A model generated the notes under the pieces. That model saw only the letters and a list, made by a program, of their open reading frames with translations, had not been told where the DNA came from and ran no database searches. Positions 35,481-44,252 of a DNA stretch of 64,000 nucleotides are shown here, piece by piece (position 1 is the stretch's first letter; each line of letters starts with the position of its first letter). Source of the stretch: Bacillota bacterium (GTDB lineage Bacteria > Bacillota > Clostridia > Acetivibrionales > JAEZXR01); NCBI GenBank assembly GCA_023419605.1, contig JAEZXR010000121.1:186001-250000 (forward strand). The letters are read 5' to 3'. Made by a program: the position numbers and the translations under genes.

Positions 35481-35913
35481 TTTTCCCAACCCCAAAGGTC
35501 ATCTGTCCCTCCGCCGTCACGGTATCCTCTATCTTTACCACTGCTTTGACAATGGCCATCTGACCCACAGCTTTAATGATTTCAACTTCTATTCTGAGAG
35601 TATCGCCGGGCTTCACGGCACGCATAAACTGCAGACGCTGTATCCCCCCCAACGCCAAAAACTGCCCTTCCCTCAGTGATATTTCATCTGATTTTGACAA
35701 CAGGATAGAGGCGGTCTGGGCAATGGACTCTATGATAAAAATACCGGGGTATACGGCGTTTCCAGGGAAATGCAAGGCCGTAAAAGCTTCACTTCCCGAT
35801 ACATTTTTTATGCTTACAATCCTCTTATTTTCTTCCAGCTCCAGGACTCTGTCTACATAGACGAAAGGAGCCTTTTGCTGCAGGAGCCGGGATATTTCAT
35901 TAAAATACATCAT
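35473..35913 (-). CDS. 3-hydroxyacyl-ACP dehydratase, FabZ-like hot-dog protein
   Basis: 146 residues. The FabZ active-site segment LHFPGNAVYPGIFIIESIAQ (residues 47-66) keeps the catalytic His and Glu. The upstream LPHRxPFLLVDR motif is altered to LLQQKAPFVYVDR. It should dehydrate the 3-hydroxyacyl-ACP made by the FabG-type reductase, giving a trans-2-enoyl chain. No enoyl reductase is found in the window, so chains may stay unsaturated and conjugated. It lies between ACP and ketosynthase 2. The ATG has AGGGGC upstream. Confidence 0.9.
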   Translation of the reverse strand: MMYFNEISRLLQQKAPFVYVDRVLELEENKRIVSIKNVSGSEAFTALHFPGNAVYPGIFIIESIAQTASILLSKSDEISLREGQFLALGGIQRLQFMRAVKPGDTLRIEVEIIKAVGQMAIVKAVVKIEDTVTAEGQMTFGVGKNE

Positions 35914-35932
35914 TTCGTTTGCCCCTATACTA

Positions 35933-36163
35933 TCAGAGATATTCCAATGTGATTTTTATTACATTGTTTAAAGTGGTCATCTCTATTAACCTTTCGGGAT
36001 TTATTGTAATGGAAAAATGGTTTTCTATCGCTGCCAATATCTCCAATGCCCGCAGGGAGTCAAGCCCCAGGTCATCCATGAAGGATGCATCCGGATTCAG
36101 TTCCTCTTCAGTTACACCTACAACTTCAGTTACTATTGCTTTAATTTCTTTTTCAACATTCAT
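35933..36163 (-). CDS. Acyl carrier protein of the type II PKS
   Basis: About 76 residues. The attachment site is DDLGLDSLRALE with the phosphopantetheine Ser in the middle, as in fatty-acid and type II PKS carriers. It should shuttle the growing chain among the ketosynthases, FabG-type reductase and FabZ-like dehydratase. The start is ATG 36163: GGAGG lies eight bases upstream, inside an alternative upstream start at 36178, which is therefore rejected. Its neighbours are the Cys-less partner gene upstream and the dehydratase downstream. Confidence 0.93.
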   Translation of the reverse strand: MNVEKEIKAIVTEVVGVTEEELNPDASFMDDLGLDSLRALEILAAIENHFSITINPERLIEMTTLNNVIKITLEYL

Positions 36164-36242
36164 TTTTAATGCCTCCATTTTTTATATTTTTAAAAAAGCC
36201 CACCCCGCTCAACCCGAGTAAGAGAGGGACATTATTCTACAG

Positions 36243-37220
36243 TTACCGGCATGGGCTCAAAACAACTACTGAAGTACTATCCCTGTCAATGCCTACGAGA
36301 ATCCAAACGGCTGTCTCTTCTTCACGTAAGGCTTCGACAGCGGAGGCCGTTTGCACGATTCCTCCCGCTCCCATCCAGTCGATATCCAAATACTCATATT
36401 CCCCTTTATAGTTGAGCCTGCTGCATATATCCTCAGCAAGCTGCCTGCTTTCATTCTGTGACAGATAAATATCAAAGCTGATATGACCGATCCGGTCGGT
36501 TGTCACTCCGGCCGTTCTCATGGCATCTGCTACCGCTGCTGCTCCATAACCTGATAATTGGGCTGTTTCACATTCATTGAAGGATAAGGTTTTATACCCT
36601 GCTACCTCTGCTGTAAAACCACCATCCGGCTGCTGTTTACCATCTTCCATTACCGCAAAGCCCGCTGCTTCCCCAATCCTTCGGGACGTCTGGTGCATTA
36701 TGGACTGCAGCTCTGTTATCTCGTCTGCGCCTCCCGCCAATACGATGGATGCCATCTCCGTCATAATATTGATATAGGCCGCTCCTATTGCATCCAGCGC
36801 TGATGTCAGCTTATTGCATATCGTATAGCAAGGTCCTGCTGCCCCCAGCTGTATTTCCACCTGACAGGCAGGTGAATTCAATACAGTATTTGGAAACAGT
36901 CCAGGATTCACTCCCAGTGCCCCCTTTTCAACAGATACCTTGTCAAATTCATGGATGCTGTTTAATGAGCTATATTGAGTCCCCAGTATAATTCCCAAGT
37001 CCTTTGTTTTATCCTTTGGAATATCCTGCTCCCTAAAGTATAGAGCCTGTTTTGCCGCTGCAAGAGCCATTTTGCTTATCCTGTCCACATTTCTCAGCGG
37101 CAGGCCGTTCAGAATGTCCTCATATTGTTCTTGTCTTATTCTTAGAAACCTGTCACTTTTTGAATCTTCCCCGGCTTTGATTAATCCTACTGCTGATATG
37201 TAAACTTTTCTTTTTTCCAA
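36243..37220 (-). CDS. Ketosynthase-like chain-length-factor homologue without active-site Cys
   Basis: About 325 residues. It aligns with KAS II proteins (GIILGTQYSSLNSIHEFDKVS, FPNTVLNSPACQVEIQLG), but the active-site segment reads TICNKLTSALDAIG with Leu where the nucleophilic Cys should be. The HGTGT and GHxxGA His motifs are not seen. Together with the complete ketosynthase just upstream it forms a KS-alpha/KS-beta pair like that of type II PKSs, where the Cys-less subunit shapes chain length. The start is TTG 37220, one base past the upstream TGA and eight bases after AAGGGAGG. Confidence 0.82.
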   Translation of the reverse strand: MEKRKVYISAVGLIKAGEDSKSDRFLRIRQEQYEDILNGLPLRNVDRISKMALAAAKQALYFREQDIPKDKTKDLGIILGTQYSSLNSIHEFDKVSVEKGALGVNPGLFPNTVLNSPACQVEIQLGAAGPCYTICNKLTSALDAIGAAYINIMTEMASIVLAGGADEITELQSIMHQTSRRIGEAAGFAVMEDGKQQPDGGFTAEVAGYKTLSFNECETAQLSGYGAAAVADAMRTAGVTTDRIGHISFDIYLSQNESRQLAEDICSRLNYKGEYEYLDIDWMGAGGIVQTASAVEALREEETAVWILVGIDRDSTSVVVLSPCR

Positions 37221-37221
37221 C

Positions 37222-38436
37222 TCAGTCACCTCCCTTAACCACAATGCTGCTGACTTGTCCCCCAAAAGCAAAAGAATTGGACAATATATATTTCATACTT
37301 TCCTTTCTCGAAATATTGGGTACGCAATCAACACGACACTCCGGGTCGGGTTCTGAATAGTTTATCGTAGGAAGCATTATTCCCTGCCGCATCATCTGAA
37401 TGGATGCAATCAGTTCCAGAGAGCTGGCAGCTCCCATAGCATGTCCTATCATCGACTTTATCGAACTAACGGGTGGTATTCTGCCTTCTCCGAAGACTGC
37501 CTCAAGGGCTTTGCACTCTATCCTGTCGTTGGCAGGAGTTCCTGTACCATGGGCAGACACATAATCTATATCCCCGGGCATAATTCCCGCCTCAGCCAGA
37601 GCGGACCTCATAGCTCTTATGGCCCCATCTCCGTCAGGATGGGGCGATGTCATGTGATATCTGTCAGAACTCAACCCCACCCCTGAAAGTACTCCATGGA
37701 TTCGAGCCCCCCTTGCTTTTGCCGAGCTTTCCCTCTCCAATACGGCAATACCACAGCCTTCACCTACCACCAAGCCTTTTCTTCCTTTATCAAAGGGTCT
37801 GCATATGTCCGGCGCAAGAGACAGCAGCCTTTGGAATCCTGTAAATGCTACCCTTGAAAATACATCTACGCCACCGGCCACTACTATATCCGCATACCCC
37901 ATTTCCATCAGGTGTTTTCCGAAGGCCATAGCATAGTTCCCTGCTGCGCAGGCTGCTGGGACAGTATAAACCGGTCCCTCGGCCTGAAGAGCTTCCCTTA
38001 CCGAGCAGCTTATATTTGCTGTCTTATAGTGCTTAAGCAGGTGCTGCGGTATTTCCTCCAGTCCGCTGCTATGGCGCAGGAGCGAAATCTCTTCTTCTAC
38101 CTGAATTTCTCCCATTGTAGTCCCAATAACAATTGCAATCCGGTCAGAAGCATATTCTCCTACACGCAGTCCTGCATCCTCCAGTGCGGAAAGTGAAGCA
38201 CTCACTGCATACTGGGATGCCTTTCCATATTTATTCCTATATTCCTGATTAAGATTGTCCTTCCACTTTTCATCCGATACTCTAGCGCCAACCGTAATCC
38301 TGTAATTTTTATTATTTTTATATTCCTCGATATCTCCATAGGTAATTTTTCCAGCTTTAAGGTTATTCCAGAATTCATCCAAACCCACTCCGGCACTTGA
38401 AATAACCCCCATTCCTGTGATTACTGTCTGGTCCAT
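37222..38436 (-). CDS. Beta-ketoacyl-ACP synthase (KAS II type), ketosynthase 1
   Basis: 404 residues with Cys163 in PAACAAGN, His296 in SAHGTGTPAND and His332 in SMIGHAMGAAS, a complete FabF-type active site. The C-terminal NSFAFGG loop is intact. Its partner is the Cys-less homologue at 36243, separated by a single base, so the pair is probably made in equal amounts and forms a heterodimer. It should carry out iterative malonyl condensation. AGAGGTGA precedes the ATG. The next upstream gene is the adenylation protein at 38497, suggesting that an activated amino or aryl acid may prime or accept the chain. Confidence 0.93.
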   Translation of the reverse strand: MDQTVITGMGVISSAGVGLDEFWNNLKAGKITYGDIEEYKNNKNYRITVGARVSDEKWKDNLNQEYRNKYGKASQYAVSASLSALEDAGLRVGEYASDRIAIVIGTTMGEIQVEEEISLLRHSSGLEEIPQHLLKHYKTANISCSVREALQAEGPVYTVPAACAAGNYAMAFGKHLMEMGYADIVVAGGVDVFSRVAFTGFQRLLSLAPDICRPFDKGRKGLVVGEGCGIAVLERESSAKARGARIHGVLSGVGLSSDRYHMTSPHPDGDGAIRAMRSALAEAGIMPGDIDYVSAHGTGTPANDRIECKALEAVFGEGRIPPVSSIKSMIGHAMGAASSLELIASIQMMRQGIMLPTINYSEPDPECRVDCVPNISRKESMKYILSNSFAFGGQVSSIVVKGGD

Positions 38437-38496
38437 TGTGTCACCTCTTTTTCATTGCTTATACAGCCTAAAATGACAGTCTTGCAGAGCCTGTCA

Positions 38497-41328
38497 TTAA
38501 AACAGCGAATCCGCCCGGCTGCCTGTTTTGACTTCTTCTATATATTTTGCTACAGCTTCTATCGTAGGTGTACCAAAGAATTCCTTAAGTGGAAATTCCA
38601 CTTCAAAGTGCTCGTAAATTCCGGCGATCAGGTTCATAACTTTCAATGAATGGACACCCATCTTGAAAAAGTCTTCCGTTACACTCACCTGCTCAATTCC
38701 CAAAATCTCACACCATATTTTCTCAAGTCCTCTTTCCGTTTCCGTTCTGGGAGCAGCATATTTTTCTCTATTATAGCTTCGAGGGTCAGGAAGCCCTTTG
38801 TAGTCCAGCTTTCCGTTAGCCGTGACAGGCATGCTTTCAATTTTCATAAAATATGTAGGTATCATGTAAGCTGGTAACCGCTGCTGTAGGTGCGCTGTCA
38901 AATCCAATTCATCGATCTCACCCCCGGAAGTGAAATAAGCTGCTAAATATCCATCCGGACTTCCCGCTTCACTCAAGCTGGGGTCATAGCCCAACTCCTT
39001 CATAATTCTTCCTATCTTTACCATATCAAGGGAACCTTCATATTCACCCTCAATCCTCTCCAGTTGTTCATGGCCTGTCCGCACTTCCCAGCTTGTTGGG
39101 AAAGTATAATTATCATAGCCCATCTTTTCCCTCTGCAAGTATATGCCTACATCATTTATGAGGCAGTTGCTTGAGCAAAATCCCGTATCTTGCGGACTGG
39201 ACCAATTTCCACCTCTTCCCTTCAGATACTCCAATATTTCCGCCTTAGTAACATCAGAATACCTGAAGAAGTCCACAAGCTTCACGCTTTCCAGTTTTTC
39301 TTTATTGACTTCAAAATCACTTCCCAGTACTTTTGTCACGTAGTCTTCCTTGCTGTGGTATAAAAGCCTTTGTTCAAAAATTTTATGTTCTACTTCTTCA
39401 ACATCGAAGATCTCCTGCTTAAAGATTTCATAAAGTCTCAGATCAAAAATTTGTCCGCGGGAAAATCCTGTAACTATATACTCTATCCTTTTTTCCCAGG
39501 CAAGCCTGTTGCTGCGTAGGAGAAGCACCTTGAAGCAGCCGTTGCACACGCTATATTCAGCCTTCAGCCCTTCCAGAAACACTTCCTTCATCCTGTCATA
39601 GGAATCCACAATATGGTCTACCTTCAGTTCCTTGACTGTCCGGCTGATATTCTCCAACGCTGTCTTCGATATATAGCCATTATCAAAAGTATATGCTAAT
39701 ACCCTAAGCCCCATATCAACCAATTGATGTAAAACATATGTACTGTCTTTGCCCCCACTGTATAACAGCATGCAATCATAGTTTTTCTTTTCATTTCTTT
39801 CCTCTTTGCGTAACAACTGTTTCAAATCTTGTACGGTTTTAAAATAGCTTTCTGCTTTGGTCCTGCTGCTTTCATAAAAAGTACAGATGCTGCATACTCC
39901 CTGGCCGTCTATGCTAACATCCCGGTATGACGAAGTAAGACCGCATTTTTTGCATTTGACCGAATCCGTCTCATCCATGAAAGAGTTGGACCTCTCCTTG
40001 TATAAAACAGCACACCGGTTTATTTCGGGATATTTGAGCATTTCATTTTCAATTTCTTCAAGCTCCACTCTGAAGCCTCTTATTTTTATCTGTCGGTCCT
40101 GCCTGCCCAGAAACTCAATATCGCCCTCGGGCAGAACCCTTCCCATATCGCCGGTCCGAAAAACAATATCATTGCTATCGGTACTGAAGGGATTCCGTAT
40201 AAATTTCTTCCCGTTAAGCTCCGGGTCATTATAATACCCCAGAGTCCTGTAGGGAGTCCTTATCAAAATTTCCCCAACTTCCCCACTGCTGCATATTTTC
40301 ATATTTTTATCTACAACAATAACCTTGCAGCCGTCTATGGGTCTTCCAATGGGCATGTTGTTCCTCGCGGTATCGGCCTCTTTTATAAAGTAGTACATCT
40401 TTGCCAGTGTAGTTTCGGTGGGGCCGTATAAGTTAACCAGTTGTATTCGTTCTCCAAAGGTGTTGTACCAATTAACAAGTTCGTGCGGGATTATTTTCTC
40501 TCCCGCCAGCAATATGTATTTGAGCTTAGCTAATCTGTCCCCACTCATTGTCTTCGCGGTAAGCAGCCTGAATACACTTGGAGTACAGTGGACCAGCTCC
40601 ACCTGGGACTTTTCCAACCAGGCTGCCAGGCTGCCTGTTGAAAGCATCGCCTCCTTGCTTGGAGGTATACATAACGTCCCCCCTGCCAGCAACGGAACAA
40701 AAACATCCCTTAAAAACGGGTCATGGCATTGTGAAGTTAATTGACTCACCCGTGAATTTTCATTGACGCCAAAGGTTTTTATTTCCCAGCGTAAAAAGTG
40801 AAGCAGGGATTTATTCTGTCCCACAATAGCTTTTGGGGTTCCGGTTGTGCCGGAAGTAAAAAAGATATATATACTGTCTTCAGGACTGAATACAATGTTT
40901 GAGAAATTTGACTCTCCAGTATTGGAAGCATGCCGGGGAAATGCATCCATTTCCAGCAGCAGCAATCTATCGTTCGTTCGCAATAGCATTTCAGCCGTAA
41001 TAATATTGTCGCTGATCAGTATATGGGTATTACTGGCATCCAGCATTTGTTTCAGCCGATCTACCGGATAGGCATTATCCAGGGGTACAAATACACATCC
41101 GGCCCTTATTATACCCAGCATGGTGTGTATCAGCTTTACTTTATCTTCCGTCAATACAGCGACGTGAGATCCCTTTCCAATCCCTCTGGCGGCAAGATCG
41201 TTTGCGACAAGCCTGGATTTTGCATCAAGTTCATAATAGGAAATGCATTTTCCCCTGTATTCTACTGCTGTTCTGCTGCTGTATTTATCAAAAGCCTGCA
41301 ATAATCTTGACTGTATAACATCATTCAA
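38497..41328 (-). CDS. Adenylation-PCP protein with an inserted PP-loop ATP-pyrophosphatase domain
   Basis: 943 residues. Residues 1-440 are an adenylation core: FFTSGTTGTPKA at 157-168, NLYGPTE at 299-305, FRTGD at 390-394. The adenylation C-terminus resumes at about 800 (LPAYMIPTYF, Lys840 in NGKLDY), followed by a carrier with Ser894 in GVHSLK. Between them, about 455-760, is an alpha-hydrolase-type ATP pyrophosphatase: zinc-like C459/C462 and C479/C482, PP-loop SGGKDS at 524-529, C595-x2-C598 and C718/C722. This resembles WbpG sugar amidotransferases and tRNA thiolases. Hand-aligned specificity residues D-P-R-H-L-A-L-L-A-K match no code I know. TTG 41328 follows AAAGGGGGG. Thioamide or amide formation on the bound substrate is inferred. 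Confidence 0.9.
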   Translation of the reverse strand: MNDVIQSRLLQAFDKYSSRTAVEYRGKCISYYELDAKSRLVANDLAARGIGKGSHVAVLTEDKVKLIHTMLGIIRAGCVFVPLDNAYPVDRLKQMLDASNTHILISDNIITAEMLLRTNDRLLLLEMDAFPRHASNTGESNFSNIVFSPEDSIYIFFTSGTTGTPKAIVGQNKSLLHFLRWEIKTFGVNENSRVSQLTSQCHDPFLRDVFVPLLAGGTLCIPPSKEAMLSTGSLAAWLEKSQVELVHCTPSVFRLLTAKTMSGDRLAKLKYILLAGEKIIPHELVNWYNTFGERIQLVNLYGPTETTLAKMYYFIKEADTARNNMPIGRPIDGCKVIVVDKNMKICSSGEVGEILIRTPYRTLGYYNDPELNGKKFIRNPFSTDSNDIVFRTGDMGRVLPEGDIEFLGRQDRQIKIRGFRVELEEIENEMLKYPEINRCAVLYKERSNSFMDETDSVKCKKCGLTSSYRDVSIDGQGVCSICTFYESSRTKAESYFKTVQDLKQLLRKEERNEKKNYDCMLLYSGGKDSTYVLHQLVDMGLRVLAYTFDNGYISKTALENISRTVKELKVDHIVDSYDRMKEVFLEGLKAEYSVCNGCFKVLLLRSNRLAWEKRIEYIVTGFSRGQIFDLRLYEIFKQEIFDVEEVEHKIFEQRLLYHSKEDYVTKVLGSDFEVNKEKLESVKLVDFFRYSDVTKAEILEYLKGRGGNWSSPQDTGFCSSNCLINDVGIYLQREKMGYDNYTFPTSWEVRTGHEQLERIEGEYEGSLDMVKIGRIMKELGYDPSLSEAGSPDGYLAAYFTSGGEIDELDLTAHLQQRLPAYMIPTYFMKIESMPVTANGKLDYKGLPDPRSYNREKYAAPRTETERGLEKIWCEILGIEQVSVTEDFFKMGVHSLKVMNLIAGIYEHFEVEFPLKEFFGTPTIEAVAKYIEEVKTGSRADSLF

Positions 41329-41391
41329 CCTAATCCCCCCTTTCTAAAAAACATATAATATAAGCAAACTCGATCTATAGGCTTGATGCTG

Positions 41392-43260
41392 TCATTTCAA
41401 GCTTGGCATGCCAAACTTTTCTAAAAATATCCCAAAGGTAATGACAATTATTAGAAAATCATTTTCATAGGGCAGATTCAATTTAAAGCCATCTTTGCAG
41501 TATTTATCCCTGAGGCCTTCAACAAACAGGGGATTAAAGTACCCATTATATCGAATGCGTGTACTTGAAAGCATATCCGTTACATACTCATTATTCAACC
41601 GCAGCAACTCCGGGCTTCCAGGAGCGACAAAGGCAAACTTTGGCCTCTTCACGATCGGATCCGGCACAATACCCTGTGCCAGCTTTTTGAGTATGTATTT
41701 TTCCTCAAAATCTTTCAGTTTCAAAGCAGGAGGGATTTGTACCACAAATTCAAGTACTTCCCTATCCAAAAACGGATACCGTGCTTCCACCGAATTTGCA
41801 TAAGTCATCCTGTCTCCGTGGTCTGCCAGTAAATGTTCAGGCAATCTAAGCTTAAAATCTATATAGGACCGCTTATGCAGTATGTCAACATTTTCTATCC
41901 TTTCCTTGTTGATCACAGGATGCTTCAAGCAGTCAATCTCGTCAAAAATCTCATTGATCTGCTCCGAATAAAGCTCTCGCTTTATATCTGTATAGCTATG
42001 GTAATCCTTCTCATAAAAAAAGTCAGGGTCTCCCCACAGCCTCTCTCTTATTTCAGCCTCAGGAGTTTCCAACCTGTACTGTTCTGTTTGGGGCCGTCTG
42101 AGTTGGTCAAATCTATAGCCGACATAGCCTGCAAATAATTCGTCCGCCCCTTCTCCCGTTAATACCGCTTTAATTCCCTGCTGCCTCACCATTTTCGATA
42201 AAACCAGAGAAGCTGTGTTATACGTCTCCTTTAGCGGCATTTCTGAGTGATATACCGCCTTGCACAAACCATCGGCAATGTTTTCAGTAAAGAACTGCTT
42301 TTCATGATGTAGGGTACCTATATACTGAGCTGCTATTTTCTGGTATTTAGCTTCCGATATATTTTTTTGGGCAAAATCTATGGAAAAGGAATGCATCTCC
42401 GCTAAACTGTAAAGACCTTTCGCCTTGGATGCTATCAAGGAAGAATCCACTCCACCGCTCAAATAAAAACCTACAGGTACATCTGCCTGAAGTCTTCTAT
42501 CTACGGCCACGGTCAGAAGCTGGTCCAGCTTTTCGATATAATAGCTCTCATCCGTATCATAGGGTTCCCCGCCAAGCTTTGGATATCTCAAATCCCAGTA
42601 TTGGCCTATATCTAAAGTTCCGGAAGTCCGTACCACAAGGTAACTTCCATTTTCCAGGCTGCTTACGCCTCTGAACATGGTTCGGGGAGCTATGACACCC
42701 GGAAAGGTCATAAGCTGGTCGAAAGCAATAAGATCAACTTCCTTCTTTACAGCGGGATGTTTTAACAGGGACTTAATCTCAGACGCAAAAATAAACATGC
42801 CCTCCGCTATGGTATAGAAAAATGGGGCTATCCCAGCATGATCCCTTGCACAAAAGAGTATTTCTCTGCGGGCATCATATATGGCAAAAGCAAACTGCCC
42901 ATTAAGCCTGTTAAGGAACGCTGTCCCCCATTCCTCGTACATATGCAGTACGACCTCTACATCCGTACCTGTTTTAAAGCTATGCCCCTTGCCCCGCAGA
43001 ATTTCTCGCAACTCTCTATAATTGTAAATTTCCCCATTGCATATCATTATGATATTTCCGGCTTCATTGGATATGGGCTGCATGCCCCCCTCCAAATCCA
43101 CCAAGCTTAGTCTTGAGAATCCTAAAGCAATTTTTCCGCGAACAAAATATCCTGCTCCATCAGGTCCCCTGTGAAGAATCTCCCCCAGCATTGCTTTTAC
43201 TATTTCCGGATCTTCCCTATATTCATTTTTAAAATTGAATATCCCGCATATACCGCACAT
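41392..43260 (-). CDS. asnB: Glutamine-hydrolysing asparagine synthetase homologue
   Basis: 622 residues, full AsnB length. Cys2 in MCGICGIF is the glutaminase nucleophile; RLSLVDLEGG and NGEIYNYRELR follow. The synthetase domain has the PP-loop YLSGGVDSSLIASKA near residue 270 and GEGADELFAGY near 365. AsnB homologues in PKS/NRPS clusters act as amidotransferases that turn a carboxylate into a primary amide, or supply asparagine. Its position beside the PP-loop adenylation protein favours a pathway role. If the exporter peptidase cuts an acyl-asparagine leader, asparagine supply would be a second reason for its presence; that link is speculative. Confidence 0.9.
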   Translation of the reverse strand: MCGICGIFNFKNEYREDPEIVKAMLGEILHRGPDGAGYFVRGKIALGFSRLSLVDLEGGMQPISNEAGNIIMICNGEIYNYRELREILRGKGHSFKTGTDVEVVLHMYEEWGTAFLNRLNGQFAFAIYDARREILFCARDHAGIAPFFYTIAEGMFIFASEIKSLLKHPAVKKEVDLIAFDQLMTFPGVIAPRTMFRGVSSLENGSYLVVRTSGTLDIGQYWDLRYPKLGGEPYDTDESYYIEKLDQLLTVAVDRRLQADVPVGFYLSGGVDSSLIASKAKGLYSLAEMHSFSIDFAQKNISEAKYQKIAAQYIGTLHHEKQFFTENIADGLCKAVYHSEMPLKETYNTASLVLSKMVRQQGIKAVLTGEGADELFAGYVGYRFDQLRRPQTEQYRLETPEAEIRERLWGDPDFFYEKDYHSYTDIKRELYSEQINEIFDEIDCLKHPVINKERIENVDILHKRSYIDFKLRLPEHLLADHGDRMTYANSVEARYPFLDREVLEFVVQIPPALKLKDFEEKYILKKLAQGIVPDPIVKRPKFAFVAPGSPELLRLNNEYVTDMLSSTRIRYNGYFNPLFVEGLRDKYCKDGFKLNLPYENDFLIIVITFGIFLEKFGMPSLK

Positions 43261-43279
43261 ATTACGCCTCTGACTTATT

Positions 43280-44230
43280 CTACTTTACTAGTTCATAGAT
43301 TCTGTATGACTGGATCCCTCGCTTCATTTCTTCATATACCTTTGAGCCGGGTACGGCGAGAAAATCCTCCAACACTTTCAGTTCTTCCATTTCCTCGACA
43401 TTTTCATAAGCCCTCATTCTTTTTTTAGCAACCTCATAGCAGGATAAAAGCACATTGGAGGTAATATCTGCCTCTCTTGCAACCTCAAATCCGATATTTT
43501 TCAGATAGCATAAATGACTTGAAAAAATATCTGTGGGCATTATGTCGGAATACAGAAAGTGCCCGCCTTTCTTCAAAACTCTATAGACATGATCGTAAAA
43601 CCTGTGTATATGGGGATATGCATCTGAAGATTCAATATTCAGCACCACATCAAAAAAGTCTCCCGGGAAAGGTAATTTTTCCGCATCTCCCACGCAAAAA
43701 TGCCGGGTGGCTGAACTGCAGTAACTTTTACAAAACCTTATACTGGCTTCACACAAATCCACGCCTATAGATATTTGGGGCGTAAAATACCGATTTACAG
43801 TATCAATATTCCCCCCTCTGCCGCAACCTACTTCAAGAAGCTTCTTATTACTGAAATCGTATTCTCCGATAACCTCCAGTAAAAGCTTGACCGAATTTCT
43901 GTTAAGGCAGTTTTTGTAGGGCTCAAACCTTGCATATTGAAGGTTCTCATTTTCAGCATAGCCCAGGTTCAGAAAGGTCGCTGCATCCGCAATACCTGAA
44001 GCTTGAAGGGATTCTGCCACCATTGTATAACCCTGTTTTACCTGCTCTTTTTTATTGTCAAAAGTACTTTCTGCGGTATCTTCCCTAACGCCTTCAGCCT
44101 CTTCTACCAGCAATATGGGGATTCCTTCCCTTATCTTGTATGTAAGGCTGCAACTGCAGCACACATATTTTGAGGCTGCGTGTTCAAGCTTCCCCATGCA
44201 GCCGGGACATATCAGAATATTCTGGAGCAT
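43280..44230 (-). CDS. SAM-dependent methyltransferase with N-terminal zinc ribbon
   Basis: About 316 residues. The N-terminus (LICPGCMGKLEHA and YVCCSCSLTYKIREGIPILL) looks like a Trm112-type zinc ribbon. The class I methyltransferase core has LLEVGCGRGGNIDTV (motif I) near residue 130, then IGVDLCEASIRFCK and VGDAEKLPFPGDFFDVVLNIE. It is probably an O-, N- or C-methyltransferase acting on the product. Start choice: ATG 44230 or GTG 44236, the latter better spaced from GAGGGGAG. A longer in-frame start at 44308 would overlap the PKS gene and is rejected. Regiochemistry is not predictable. Confidence 0.85.
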   Translation of the reverse strand: MLQNILICPGCMGKLEHAASKYVCCSCSLTYKIREGIPILLVEEAEGVREDTAESTFDNKKEQVKQGYTMVAESLQASGIADAATFLNLGYAENENLQYARFEPYKNCLNRNSVKLLLEVIGEYDFSNKKLLEVGCGRGGNIDTVNRYFTPQISIGVDLCEASIRFCKSYCSSATRHFCVGDAEKLPFPGDFFDVVLNIESSDAYPHIHRFYDHVYRVLKKGGHFLYSDIMPTDIFSSHLCYLKNIGFEVAREADITSNVLLSCYEVAKKRMRAYENVEEMEELKVLEDFLAVPGSKVYEEMKRGIQSYRIYELVK

Positions 44231-44252
44231 TGCCACACATTTCTCCCCTCTA

